Source: Thaumasiovibrio occultus (GTDB lineage Bacteria > Pseudomonadota > Gammaproteobacteria > Enterobacterales > Vibrionaceae). Taken from it: a stretch of DNA of 64,000 nucleotides. Below, one piece after another: positions 28,967 to 37,526 of the stretch (positions are counted from its first letter, which is position 1; each line of letters opens with the position of its first letter). Both the position numbers and the translations under genes were made by a program. The notes beneath the pieces were generated by a model, which made no database searches, was not told where the DNA came from, and saw only the letters and a list, made by a program, of their open reading frames with translations. The stretch spans positions 1,288,995 to 1,352,994 of the forward strand of contig AP023053.1 in assembly GCA_019703815.1 (NCBI GenBank), read 5' to 3'.

Positions 28967-29170
28967 TTAAACAAACAACGATAAGCTCAGCGAAAACACC
29001 ATCACCATTGGCATCACCCAGTGGGCGCTGCGTACCATCCACACACACATCTTGCGACGTTGACGCACCCGCCAACGCAAGCTGCGCAGTAACACGGTTG
29101 AGCATGTCTGCTCTGCCAAAACGACTCGGTGAGATACAACCGCGCGCAAAGAGCGTGTAAGGACGTTCAT
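28967..29170 (-). CDS. Possible 67-aa basic protein with a C-terminal membrane helix
   Basis: A strong ribosome site (AGGAGA, 6 bases before ATG at 29170) precedes a 67-codon frame. The N-terminal part is very basic (SLRWRVRQRRKMCVWMVR) and the end is hydrophobic (WVMPMVMVFSLSLSLFV), which fits a tail-anchored small protein. Another frame on the same strand is also open here, so coding is not certain. It lies 107 bp upstream of the 296-aa gene in the same direction. Confidence 0.35.
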   Translation of the reverse strand: MNVLTRSLRAVVSHRVVLAEQTCSTVLLRSLRWRVRQRRKMCVWMVRSAHWVMPMVMVFSLSLSLFV

Positions 29171-29320
29171 TTTGTCTCTCCTGATAGGCTGGCCAACATC
29201 GGCGTTGTTGATCCTCAGTAAACCAAATCAATCGGGCCGTCCAAGGGAGACAAAATGATCAAATCTGACCAATCATGGCAAAATTGTGGCGCGTTCACTC
29301 CGTCGCCATACACTGACTCA

Positions 29321-29356
29321 CACGAAAGACACGAAAGACACGAAAGACACGAGAGA
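29321..29356. repeat. Four tandem 9-bp repeats (CACGAAAGA)
   Basis: Three exact copies of CACGAAAGA and one CACGAGAGA in direct succession, in the spacer between the GGDEF gene 3' end and the small basic protein gene. Confidence 0.85.
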
Positions 29357-29400
29357 AAGAATAAGAAATGCAGACACAGACAATTCGCTAGGGCTGGAAA

Positions 29401-30828
29401 CTACTCACACACCACCCGATTACGACCGCCACTTTTGGCCTTATAAACGCATTCATCTGCGCGTTTATACAACTTAACAAAGCTGTCGAGATCCGAGCCC
29501 ATGGTACTTGAGCCCACCACCCCTAAACTGATGGTTAGTGGCACTCGCTGCGCTTGAACCTCTATGTTGATCGCTTCAATCGCGGTGCGTAATTGCTCTG
29601 CAAATCTCACGGCGCGCTCAAGCGAGGTATTCGGGCAACTGATCGCAAACTCTTCCCCCCCCAAACGGGCAAAAACAAAGTCCTCCGCTAATAACCCGCG
29701 CACCGTGTCCGCCAAGCGCACTAGCACCTCATCCCCGACCGGATGGCCAAAGTTATCATTCACTTTTTTAAAGTAATCGACATCGAGCAAAATCAACGAA
29801 AACGGCCACTGATGCCTCTGGCATTGGCGCATCACCTGCTCGTTCTTCTGGTAATAACTGCGCCGATTCAGCGCTTTGGTCAAAGGATCCGTTTCCGCTA
29901 ACATCCGTAAACGGCGCTCTAGCTCTTTGCGCTCGCTAATATCATTGATCGACACGATCAACAGCTGGCGGCCATCAAACACAATCGAGCTTAGGCTTAG
30001 CTCCACTTGTTTGGTTGCCGATTTTCGATACAGCATCGCCACATCACAGCGCCGCGCCACCTCGCCCTGAGGCTCGTTTAATGCATTGGCAACTTCGTGC
30101 AAAAATGCCGGTTGATCCGCAGCGGTGATCAACGACACCGGATTGGTCTCAAATAATTCCTGATAGCTATAGCCCAACAAGTGCGGTAGGAAATCGTTGA
30201 TCATCACCACTTCGAGATCTGGCCTGCAGATCAAAATACCGATCGGCGCGGAGTTGACGAGCTCTTGTAGCTGACGCTTCGAGCGCTCTAGTTCCTGCAC
30301 CCGCAGCTGCTGCAACGCATCCAGCTCTTTGCGCGAGGAAATATCTTGCAGCACCAATAACCAGCGGCTTTGGCTCACCATAGTTAGCGATGCGCTAACG
30401 TAATAGCGGCGTTGATTAGCGCAGATTTCTATCTCCGCCAATTGATGGCGCTTGGTGTGAAAATCGGTGAGAAAATTGCGCAGCGCCGGAGATTGGATAA
30501 CGATAGGCAAATCAAACAGCGAGCTAAAGTTATCGTCTGCGCTCACAATCGCGGGGGTGATGCTGCCTGCGCGAATATCTTTCACCTTACCGTGAGCATC
30601 AATCCACAAACTGGTGTCTGGCAGTGAATCGAGGATCATCTCCAAGGTGTGATTGCGCTGGTTTAACTCTTCACAGCTTAAATCCAATGAGCGTTCGGTA
30701 ATTTGCGCCTGCTCGTTAAAAGAGTCATAGGCTTGCTCGACCAAATCGATAAACAAGGCAAACTGCGCATCCTCTGGCGCGCCGTCCGGAAACGCTTTTC
30801 TTAACTGGCGAGTCAGTAAGCGCTTCAT
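29401..30828 (-). CDS. PAS-GGDEF diguanylate cyclase
   Basis: A 475-aa cytoplasmic signalling protein that should make cyclic di-GMP. An N-terminal helical region is followed by two PAS-like segments (about residues 60-165 and 185-300, the second with NSAPIGILICRPDLEVVMINDF) and a C-terminal GGDEF domain (about 310-475). The active loop is RLGGEEF (GGEEF at 390-394); DPLTKALNRRSYY, DVDYFKKVND and FGHPVGDEVL are intact. I see no RxxD inhibitory site at the usual distance before the loop. It starts 3 bp after the FIST-domain gene, with GGGAAGAG inside that gene's end, so the two are translationally coupled and the FIST protein probably provides sensory input. Confidence 0.93.
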   Translation of the reverse strand: MKRLLTRQLRKAFPDGAPEDAQFALFIDLVEQAYDSFNEQAQITERSLDLSCEELNQRNHTLEMILDSLPDTSLWIDAHGKVKDIRAGSITPAIVSADDNFSSLFDLPIVIQSPALRNFLTDFHTKRHQLAEIEICANQRRYYVSASLTMVSQSRWLLVLQDISSRKELDALQQLRVQELERSKRQLQELVNSAPIGILICRPDLEVVMINDFLPHLLGYSYQELFETNPVSLITAADQPAFLHEVANALNEPQGEVARRCDVAMLYRKSATKQVELSLSSIVFDGRQLLIVSINDISERKELERRLRMLAETDPLTKALNRRSYYQKNEQVMRQCQRHQWPFSLILLDVDYFKKVNDNFGHPVGDEVLVRLADTVRGLLAEDFVFARLGGEEFAISCPNTSLERAVRFAEQLRTAIEAINIEVQAQRVPLTISLGVVGSSTMGSDLDSFVKLYKRADECVYKAKSGGRNRVVCE

Positions 30829-30831
30829 GGC

Positions 30832-31974
30832 CTACTCTTCCCACAAGGTGGTAATGGTCATGGTTTGATTGTGCAGCTCAGCATCACAGTTGATCTCCCA
30901 CGGCGCAATTTCACCATAGGAATAAAAACCGCACAGTGTGGTTTGCGCCGGCAGACTATCGGCCACCGCCATCACTTCTTCCTCGGCCAACTGCTTTAAC
31001 AGCAATTTACGCCCTAAGCAGCTCACCAAAATCGACAATGCTTTGCTTTGTGGAGGCGGGCTCACTGCTATGTCGCCCGCTTCCTGCGCGCCATCAATCA
31101 GCGAATCCACATTAGCGCGCATCAAACGCGCACTCGCCCCTGTCGGCACATCACCGGCAAACGTAATGCTGCCGACCTGTTCGTCAATGGCTAACAAGGT
31201 ACGCACTAATTTGGTGTCTTTGCCTCGGATCTCTAACTCCAAGGGAAAACGTAAACCGGATGCGGGCAACTCGTTCGACAACTCGCCAAGGTAGCTTTTG
31301 TACACTTCCAATGCGTTCTGATCGTCTAATTCATACAACACATTATCGGTCGCGCGCGTGATTTTTCGCTTCATTCCGAAGGCAGTCCAGCCGCCGCGTG
31401 AGCCATAGCCCATCTTTAACTGCGCACCGTAAAAGCCAATCGCGACCACCACTTCTGAGTGATAATCGCCTTGCCACAGCGCATACGTTTTAACAAAGGC
31501 TTGGCGATCCCCAGCCAGCCCACCGGTGATCTGCACGCCTTGCGGTAATTCGCTGCGAGCACCTCTCACTAGCTCCGCGCCATTCACATTCAAGCCATCG
31601 CTCAAGATAAAAATATGGCTGAGATCCTCGCGACGCTGATGCAATTGTGCGGTGAGTGCCGCCCCCGCCTGAAAGCCATCGTGGGCGTAATCTTCTAATC
31701 GGGCATAGGCACAGAAAAAGTGGCCTTTTTCAAACAGCACCACGGTTGCCACCAAGCTGAGATCGAGCACCTCATCTCGGGTGATCTCTCCCGCCGTGGA
31801 GCAGCCGACAATCTCCGCCTGCACAAAGCGACTGGTCAATTGCTGGATGGCTATCGGCGCATCGTCGGTCAAACCAAACACCAAAATCAAACAGCGCTGC
31901 GAATAAAACGCCTCATCAATCGCTTGCTCACCACACCAGCTATTATCACGCCACACTAACTGAGTCGTTTTCAT
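30832..31974 (-). CDS. FIST-domain sensory protein
   Basis: A 380-aa cytoplasmic protein with FIST N (about residues 25-215: FGLTDDAP, GCSTAGEI, HIFILSDGLNVNG, ITGGLAGD) and FIST C (about 220-365: EVYKSYLGE, SCLGRKLLL, LCGFYSYGEIAP) domains. FIST proteins are sensor modules thought to bind small ligands such as amino acids, commonly encoded beside diguanylate cyclases or histidine kinases. GGGAG lies 6 bases before the ATG at 31974. First gene of a two-gene operon with the GGDEF protein. Confidence 0.92.
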   Translation of the reverse strand: MKTTQLVWRDNSWCGEQAIDEAFYSQRCLILVFGLTDDAPIAIQQLTSRFVQAEIVGCSTAGEITRDEVLDLSLVATVVLFEKGHFFCAYARLEDYAHDGFQAGAALTAQLHQRREDLSHIFILSDGLNVNGAELVRGARSELPQGVQITGGLAGDRQAFVKTYALWQGDYHSEVVVAIGFYGAQLKMGYGSRGGWTAFGMKRKITRATDNVLYELDDQNALEVYKSYLGELSNELPASGLRFPLELEIRGKDTKLVRTLLAIDEQVGSITFAGDVPTGASARLMRANVDSLIDGAQEAGDIAVSPPPQSKALSILVSCLGRKLLLKQLAEEEVMAVADSLPAQTTLCGFYSYGEIAPWEINCDAELHNQTMTITTLWEE

Positions 31975-32173
31975 ATGCAACTCCCATCATTACTACTTAT
32001 AAAGCTAGCTTGAAATGACGGCGCTGCCATGACCAAAGCACGAATTTGTTTATGCTCAGTCAGTTACCTACTCGCAGGTAAGGAGCTATGCAATGCACGT
32101 GTTTGTTTTTAGGAAGGTAATTGTCTGGATTTGACCTTTCGCAACAATGACACGGTCGCGGAAATATTCCTGA

Positions 32174-33121
32174 TCACGCGCGGACAAACAAACGTCGCCA
32201 TTGGGAAGGTGTAGTCGAAAAACGCTGGCGGAAATGATGACGCAAAGTGACTTCGCTACCAAACCCTGCCAACTTAGCGATTTCTGCAATCGAATGGGCG
32301 GTGCTCTCTAACAAACTCTGACTATAAGCCAGCCTGCGCTGAAGTAACCACTCACCCACGCCGCTGCCCGTTGCCCGCTTAAAATGACGGGTGAAACTGC
32401 GTCGACTCATCAAACAGCGTTGAGCCAAGCCATCAATATTGTGGGATTGGGCTAAATTTTCTTGCAGATAGGCGAGCAAATCATTGATGCGTTTATCCCC
32501 TGCCGACGCCGGTACAGGCAGCGATACATACTGCTGCTGGCCACCACTACGATACGGCGGCGAGACCAATTTTCTCGCCACCTGATTGGTCAGCTCGCTG
32601 CCATAATGTTGGCGTAAAATATCTAAACAGCAGTCGAGTGCCGCCGCTGTTCCCGCTGAGGTGATCAAGCCCGGGTGCACCAAGTAAAGCGGATCGGGTT
32701 GTACATCCACGGCAGGAAATTGTGCCGCCATCGCATCGGCATAAGCCCAATGGGTGGTGGCGGTTTTCCCATTCAACAACCCCGTCGCCGCAATCGCAAA
32801 CGCACCAAGACACAACCCCACCAGCGTAGCGCCGCGCTGATAGGCACGACACAGTGCCGCACATAACGTCTGTGACGGCAGTTGGGTGATATCCGGCCAG
32901 CTTGGAATGATCACAACGTCAGCCTGATCGAGCACCTCCACCCCGCGGGTGATCACAACGCCAAAACCTGCCGATGTGCTTAACGTCGTCGCCTGCTCAG
33001 CAAACACGGTGACGTCATACAAATCGGGATCGGCGACCCCATCACCAAAGGCAACACACGGAATAGACAAGTGAAAGGGGCTGATGCCATCAAACGCCAA
33101 TACGGCAACCTTGATACTCAT
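32174..33121 (-). CDS. GlxA-family AraC-type transcriptional regulator (DJ-1/PfpI domain plus helix-turn-helix)
   Basis: A 315-aa regulator. The N-terminal DJ-1/PfpI-like domain (about residues 3-170) has GLCLGAFAIAATGLLNG with the usual nucleophile-elbow Cys. The C-terminal AraC domain (about 220-312) has two helix-turn-helix units (IDGLAQRCLMSRRSFTRHFK and IAEIAKLAGFGSEVTLRHHF). The start ATG at 33119-33121 follows directly on nine AGATAAC repeats, and no ordinary ribosome site is present. It is divergent from a cysteine hydrolase gene, the likely target. GlxA/FtrA relatives often control nicotinamide, amino acid or quaternary amine metabolism. Confidence 0.92.
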   Translation of the reverse strand: MSIKVAVLAFDGISPFHLSIPCVAFGDGVADPDLYDVTVFAEQATTLSTSAGFGVVITRGVEVLDQADVVIIPSWPDITQLPSQTLCAALCRAYQRGATLVGLCLGAFAIAATGLLNGKTATTHWAYADAMAAQFPAVDVQPDPLYLVHPGLITSAGTAAALDCCLDILRQHYGSELTNQVARKLVSPPYRSGGQQQYVSLPVPASAGDKRINDLLAYLQENLAQSHNIDGLAQRCLMSRRSFTRHFKRATGSGVGEWLLQRRLAYSQSLLESTAHSIAEIAKLAGFGSEVTLRHHFRQRFSTTPSQWRRLFVRA

Positions 33122-33184
33122 GTTATCTGTTATCTGTTATCTGTTATCTGTTATCTGTTATCTGTTATCTGTTATCTGTTATCT
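33122..33184. repeat. Nine perfect heptanucleotide repeats at the start codon of the GlxA-type regulator
   Basis: GTTATCT is repeated nine times without error (63 bp). On the coding strand of the regulator it reads AGATAAC x9, then ATG. The unit contains TAA, which falls in all three frames as the phase shifts, so the tract cannot be coding. It fills the place of the ribosome site and 5' leader. Change in copy number would shift promoter or operator distance by 7 bp per unit. Confidence 0.97.
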
Positions 33185-33196
33185 GGGCAGCTTAGC

Positions 33197-33211
33197 AGAT
33201 TGGCCCAATCT
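33197..33211. promoter_or_regulatory. Palindromic operator candidate between GlxA-type regulator and cysteine hydrolase
   Basis: AGATTGG C CCAATCT is a perfect 7-bp inverted repeat about one central base, located 12 bp beyond the heptanucleotide tract and 85 bp before the hydrolase ATG. Suited to control of both divergent genes. Confidence 0.5.
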
Positions 33212-33295
33212 TAACGATGTTTAGCCTTTGCGCCACTCACGTCTTTTCGTGTTCTCAACCATACTTGCCACAAGTCCCAACGATGAGAGCCTATT

Positions 33296-33814
33296 ATGAC
33301 CAAGCCAGCCCTACTCCTGATCGATTTGCAAAACGACTATTTCCCCGGCGGGAAATTCGCTTTATGGAACACGGATGCGATCTTAGCGGCCACCGAAATC
33401 GCGATAACGAAAGCCAAAGCGAAGGGGATCCCTGTTGTCCACATCCAGCACATCGCCGATAGTTCGCTCGGGATCGCGCCGTTTTTCAATGAAGGAACAG
33501 AAGGTGCCGACATCCACCCACGTATTTTAGCCGCCGCCCCCGATGCGCCGGTGGTCATCAAAGCGTTTGCCGATGGCTTTCACCAAACCCAACTCGAAGA
33601 AACCCTGCAACAGCTTGGCGTCGATACACTTTACGTGGCGGGCATGATGACCCAGAACTGTGTCACACACACCGCGATATCGAAAGCGGCGGAGAAATAC
33701 GATGTCAGCATCTTGGCCGATCTCTGCACCACGGTCGATGAGATGATCCACAATATCGCCTTAAATGCAGCGTCGACCCGTGTCGCGCTCGTGCCATCTG
33801 CTCAGGTGCTATAA
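33296..33814 (+). CDS. Isochorismatase-family cysteine hydrolase
   Basis: A 172-aa cytoplasmic hydrolase. The Asp-Lys-Cys triad is visible: Asp10 in LLIDLQNDYF, Lys89 in VVIKAFADGF and Cys122 in MMTQNCVTHTA. The non-prolyl cis-peptide region (VAGMMTQ) precedes the Cys. The family covers nicotinamidases, isochorismatases and ureidoacrylate or N-carbamoyl amidases; the short length and FFNEGTEG loop do not settle the substrate. GAGAG lies about 9 bases before the ATG. Divergence from a GlxA-type regulator suggests regulation by it. Confidence 0.88.
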   Translation: MTKPALLLIDLQNDYFPGGKFALWNTDAILAATEIAITKAKAKGIPVVHIQHIADSSLGIAPFFNEGTEGADIHPRILAAAPDAPVVIKAFADGFHQTQLEETLQQLGVDTLYVAGMMTQNCVTHTAISKAAEKYDVSILADLCTTVDEMIHNIALNAASTRVALVPSAQVL

Positions 33815-33844
33815 CGCCAAGTGAGGCGGTCCAGAGGCTGAACG

Positions 33845-33876
33845 AAAAAAGCCTGCGTCAGTCGCGCAGGCTTTCT
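33845..33876. terminator. Bidirectional terminator between hydrolase and lipoprotein array
   Basis: AAAGCCTGCG / CGCAGGCTTT with a 7-base loop TCAGTCG, A run on one side and T-rich on the other, between converging genes. A related hairpin with the same loop core recurs at 34791, 35742 and 37527. Confidence 0.8.
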
Positions 33877-33925
33877 CAATGTCTTTCTCAATGGCTTTAC
33901 AGCAGTGCTCAGCTCGATTGAACAA

Positions 33926-34591
33926 CTAGGTCGACTCGATAGCCGTTAGCACTCTCACCGCCGTCATTCCATTACCGACATTTTGGCGCTTGAGCAACAC
34001 TCCATCGTCGCGACGATACCAATACGTCGAGGTGGCAAGCTCGGACTCATGCACAAACACGCAGCTTTCAAATTCCCCGAGCGCAGTGCTCAAGGGGGCG
34101 ATCTCCTGAAACGTCACCGTCGCGTCAAACGATGTAGGACGCACCTCACCGGTCTCTTTATCCACAAATTGATGAGTCACAGAAAACGCTGTCGACTCTC
34201 CAACTTGGGCAGTAAAATCAACAATCACATTGATGGGGTCTGCCGTTGTTTTAGAGCGCTCGTTCTCTCTCGATATAAAGCCAAACTGATTTCGCGCTTT
34301 ATCAAATCGATACACGAACTCATCGTTTGTCCCCGTTCCCGGATGAGAGGTTCGGCTATGATACTCAACATCCAACACGGTTATCGCACCCTGCTCTTTC
34401 ACCCGAACGGCCACATCCACACCATAAGTATCGAACATCTCCATTACATATTGGTCGGTGTAGTGGTAAGTTTTACCGCTTTGGAAAAGCTCATCGTCAA
34501 AACAACTCGCGGCCGTGTTGTCGGGGGTGGAACAAGCGCTCAACAACACGGGCAGCGCAATGCTGGCTAATAGGGATTTATTGAATTCCAT
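33926..34591 (-). CDS. Array lipoprotein A1
   Basis: A 221-aa lipoprotein. Leader MEFNKSLLASIALPVLLSAC with lipidated Cys20, then a short linker and TAASCFDDELFQSGKTYHY. The mature domain looks beta-rich and ends with the conserved block GEFESCVFV...YWYRRDDGVLLKRQ. Two cysteines (TAASCF and ESCVF) are shared by all members and may pair. AAGGAG precedes the ATG. It is the last member of the array in transcription order. It is close to A2 and A3 in the leader and the C-terminal block and more diverged in the middle. Function unknown; probably periplasmic or surface-exposed. Confidence 0.8.
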   Translation of the reverse strand: MEFNKSLLASIALPVLLSACSTPDNTAASCFDDELFQSGKTYHYTDQYVMEMFDTYGVDVAVRVKEQGAITVLDVEYHSRTSHPGTGTNDEFVYRFDKARNQFGFISRENERSKTTADPINVIVDFTAQVGESTAFSVTHQFVDKETGEVRPTSFDATVTFQEIAPLSTALGEFESCVFVHESELATSTYWYRRDDGVLLKRQNVGNGMTAVRVLTAIEST

Positions 34592-34622
34592 TTCATCTCC
34601 TTATGTACCAAATAATGACGGT

Positions 34623-34755
34623 TCACTGCATATTTTCAATCGGCTCAATCGCGGCCAAGACCCGCGTTACTATCCACATTAGCATCATCACATTAGCATC
34701 ATGATAAGTTTCTTGCTGCTTGAGTAATAAGCCATGGCTGCGACGATATCTGCGC
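34623..34755 (-). pseudogene. 3' remnant of a type-B array lipoprotein (R1)
   Basis: Minus-strand translation gives RYRRSHGLLLKQQE...VLAAIEPIENMQ and stop, matching the end of the intact type-B gene at 36517 (WYRRSDGLLLQSE...VLTAIEPLENMQ). Everything upstream of the YRRS block is missing. A short A+T-rich insertion sits in the middle. It is followed on the lower side by A1 with the same spacer as between the intact B gene and A3. The hairpin at 34791-34815 lies just upstream. Confidence 0.75.
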
Positions 34756-34861
34756 ATCGATGATACGAAAACGTACCGACAATCAAGTAAAAAGCCTGCG
34801 TCAGTCGCACAGGCATTCATTCAACCTCTTTATTCGAACGGCCATCGCTGCCGCTAGAAAA

Positions 34862-35545
34862 TCATATAGACTCGATAGCGACCAAGTCTTGGGTATAGCG
34901 CGTTTGACCTGCTGCGCTTTCGCGCTTTAACAATAATCCATCGCCGCGACGATACCAATGTGTCACGGAGAGATTATCGGATTCGTTAACAAACACGCAC
35001 GTTTCAAACTCGCCGAGCGCGGTTGCCAACGGCGTTATCGCCTTAAACGTTACCGTTGAGCTATACGAACCTGTCTTCACCTCACCGGTCTCTTTATTCA
35101 CAGATCGAAAACTCACAGGGAAAACCGTCGACTCACCGAGTTGGGCATTAAAATCGGCAACGACTTCAATTTGATCGTACGTTGTGACGGTTCGAGGCCC
35201 ATTACCGGAGAAAAAGCCAAATTGATTTTGCGCTTTATCAAAACGATACACTTGCTCGCCGCTTTGGGTTATTGATTCACGAGAGCCAACGCGATAGAAG
35301 TCGACGGCCAATACGGTCATCACACCCTGCTCTTTTACCTGCACAGTGCGCCCAATCTCCGAAAGCGCTGTATCGCCCTCGAAAAGCCGTTCACTGTAGC
35401 GATAGGTTTTACCGCTTTGGAACAGCTGATCACCAAAGCAACTCGCAGCGGTGTTGTCTGTATTCCCTGTATTTTGTGCAACGGCACAACCACTGAGCAA
35501 CACGGGCAGCGCAATGCTGGCTAATAGGGATTTATTGAATTCCAT
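34862..35545 (-). CDS. Array lipoprotein A2
   Basis: A 227-aa lipoprotein with the same leader as A1 (LLASIALPVLLSGC) and strong identity to A3 across LGESTVFPVSFRSVNKETGE, FKAITPLATALGEFETCVFV and HWYRRGDGLLLKRE. The N-terminal linker carries a short NTGNTDNT stretch. AAGGAG precedes the ATG. The near-identity with A3 over the C-terminal two thirds and lower similarity in the middle (residues 50-85) point to recent duplication or gene conversion with a diverging patch. Confidence 0.82.
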   Translation of the reverse strand: MEFNKSLLASIALPVLLSGCAVAQNTGNTDNTAASCFGDQLFQSGKTYRYSERLFEGDTALSEIGRTVQVKEQGVMTVLAVDFYRVGSRESITQSGEQVYRFDKAQNQFGFFSGNGPRTVTTYDQIEVVADFNAQLGESTVFPVSFRSVNKETGEVKTGSYSSTVTFKAITPLATALGEFETCVFVNESDNLSVTHWYRRGDGLLLKRESAAGQTRYTQDLVAIESI

Positions 35546-35576
35546 TTCATCTCCTTATGTCCCAAATAATGACGGT

Positions 35577-35710
35577 TCACTGCATGTTTTCAAGCGGCTC
35601 AATCGCGGCCAAGACCCGCGTGACTATCACATTAGCATCATCACATTAACATCATGATAAGTTTCTTGCTTCTTGAGTAATAAGCCATCACTGCAACGAT
35701 ATCTGCGCAT
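35577..35710 (-). pseudogene. 3' remnant of a type-B array lipoprotein (R2)
   Basis: Same remnant as R1: the 3' end of a type-B gene with stop at 35577-35579, with the same truncation point and internal A+T-rich stretch. The shared breakpoint shows that the deletion happened once and the unit was then duplicated. Confidence 0.75.
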
Positions 35711-35741
35711 CGATGATACGAAAACGTACCGACAATCAAAT

Positions 35742-35772
35742 AAAAAGCCTGCACCAGTCGCACAGGCTTTTT
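35742..35772 (-). terminator. Terminator within the lipoprotein array
   Basis: AAAAAGCCTG / CAGGCTTTTT with an 11-base loop, 39 bases beyond the A3 stop codon. An imperfect copy lies at 34791-34815 after A2. Confidence 0.75.
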
Positions 35773-35810
35773 AAACGTCTTTACTCGAAGCACTCCTGCT
35801 GTCGGCAAAA

Positions 35811-36485
35811 TTACATAGACTCTATAGCGATCAACTCTTTAGTGTAGACCGTTTGACCGCCTAAGCTGTGGGTCTTTAGCAATAATCCATCGCCGCGACG
35901 ATACCAATGTGTCATGGTGAACCTATCGGATTCGTGAACAAACACGCACGTTTCAAACTCGCCGAGCGCGGTTGCCAACGGCGTTATCGCCTTAAACGTT
36001 ACCGTTGAGTTATACGCACGCGTCTCCACCTCGCCGGTCTCTTTATTCACAGATCGGAAACTCACAGGGAAAACCGTCGACTCACCGAGTTGGGCATTAA
36101 AATCGGCAACGACTTCAATTTGATCGTACGTTGTGACGGTTAGAGGCGCATTACCGGAGAAAAAGCCAAATTGATTTTGTGCTTTATCAAAACGATATAC
36201 CTGCTCTACGTTACCGAGCCTTTGCAAAGGAGGTTCAACGCTATAGAGTTCAATGGCCAACACCGTCATCACACCCTGCTCTTTCACCCTTAAAATGAGG
36301 TCAGCCCCATAAAAGTCTATATCTCCGTCACCAACCCGTTCGGTGTAACGGTAGGTTTTATCGCTTTGGTACAGCTCATCGCCAAAGCAACTCGCGGCGG
36401 TGCTGTTTGCATTTTCCGTGGTGACACAACCACTGAGCAACACGGGCAGCGCAATACTGGCCAACACAGATTTATTGCATTTCAT
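35811..36485 (-). CDS. Array lipoprotein A3
   Basis: A 224-aa lipoprotein; leader LLSGC, TAASCFGDELYQSDKTYRYT, and the C-terminal GEFETCVFV and HWYRRGDGLLLK blocks. It follows the type-B gene by 31 bp and is probably cotranscribed with it. AAGGAG precedes the ATG. Paralogue of A1 and A2. Confidence 0.82.
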   Translation of the reverse strand: MKCNKSVLASIALPVLLSGCVTTENANSTAASCFGDELYQSDKTYRYTERVGDGDIDFYGADLILRVKEQGVMTVLAIELYSVEPPLQRLGNVEQVYRFDKAQNQFGFFSGNAPLTVTTYDQIEVVADFNAQLGESTVFPVSFRSVNKETGEVETRAYNSTVTFKAITPLATALGEFETCVFVHESDRFTMTHWYRRGDGLLLKTHSLGGQTVYTKELIAIESM

Positions 36486-36516
36486 TTCATCTCCTTATGT
36501 ACCAAATAATGACGGC

Positions 36517-37194
36517 TCACTGCATGTTTTCAAGCGGCTCAATGGCCGTCAGCACATGATGAAACTTCATATCACTCATGACGATCTCACTCTGTAATAA
36601 CAGCCCATCACTGCGGCGATACCATTCAGTGCTCACCACGTCCTCGACTTTTGTCTGAAAGACACAGGCCTCAAACTCGCCCAATGGCCATTCTTGCGTG
36701 CTAATCTCTTTGAATGTAACCGTCGATTCAACAGATTGACTCTCTACTGCGCCAGTCTCTTTCATCACCTTTCGGCGAGTGAGGTGATGAGATGTAGACT
36801 CACCAACCTGTGCATTGAGGTCAGCTAACAGCCAAAGTTCGTCGTAAAACTGCTCATATACCGCATTGTGATTCGATATCAGACCAAACTGCCCGTTATC
36901 AGTGTCTAAATGATAAGTTGAGTCATAATGACGTTCGCCTCCACTAGGGAGAAATTGGCTAACGCTAACAACTATCTCGTCCTCCCCTTGCTCAGCCACT
37001 TGCAAAGTAACCCGGCCCCCATCTTCCACCTCATCGAAATATGGCGAAGTGATTGAATCCGTGTAGTGGTAGGTTTTGCCGCTTTGATAAAACTGATCGC
37101 TAAAACAACTCGCCGCCGTCTTATCCGTGCTTACGCAGCCTGATAACGCGATAGGCAACGTCATCGCAATAAAGAGTTTGTGGGATAAATTCAT
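36517..37194 (-). CDS. Array lipoprotein B (intact type-B member)
   Basis: A 225-aa lipoprotein and the first gene of the array. Leader MNLSHKLFIAMTLPIALSGC. It shares with the A type TAASCFSDQFYQSGKTYHYT, QFGLIS, VGEST, ETGAVES and GEFEACVF..EWYRRSDGLLL, but is clearly diverged. Its 3' end is the source type for remnants R1 and R2. Function unknown; a periplasmic binding or adhesion role is possible. Confidence 0.82.
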   Translation of the reverse strand: MNLSHKLFIAMTLPIALSGCVSTDKTAASCFSDQFYQSGKTYHYTDSITSPYFDEVEDGGRVTLQVAEQGEDEIVVSVSQFLPSGGERHYDSTYHLDTDNGQFGLISNHNAVYEQFYDELWLLADLNAQVGESTSHHLTRRKVMKETGAVESQSVESTVTFKEISTQEWPLGEFEACVFQTKVEDVVSTEWYRRSDGLLLQSEIVMSDMKFHHVLTAIEPLENMQ

Positions 37195-37526
37195 CGTTCA
37201 CATCCTGTGTCAGACAAAACAAGGCCCCATGCCGTTTTGCCACTGCTGATCAAGGGAAAACGCTATAGTACCTTGAACCGACAAGGCGAGAGAGCGGCAT
37301 TGTTCATTCGCCAGCGCAGATCAACTATTTATGAAACTATCACTGCATAACGTCGAGCGATGTAACACTCCTCTAAAAACAACAGGCAGGCAGAACAAAA
37401 AGGGAGAGGGACAAATATAAAGAAGGATAGAGAGAGGAATAGAGAGAGAAGTTAAAGGTAAACGGGAAGGAAATGACGATGAGAATTAACCAACCGCGCC
37501 ATGAGGGGAAAAAGGACAATCAACTA
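37195..37526. other. Spacer between lipoprotein array and katG, with a purine-rich tract
   Basis: No gene. It should carry the array promoter near 37200-37300. From about 37380 to 37475 the plus strand is strongly purine-rich (many AGAGAG and GGAA blocks). Confidence 0.5.

Noticed and set aside
33122-33184. Repeat block as a CRISPR array
   Set aside because: Units are 7 bp and contiguous with no spacers; it is a simple-sequence repeat.
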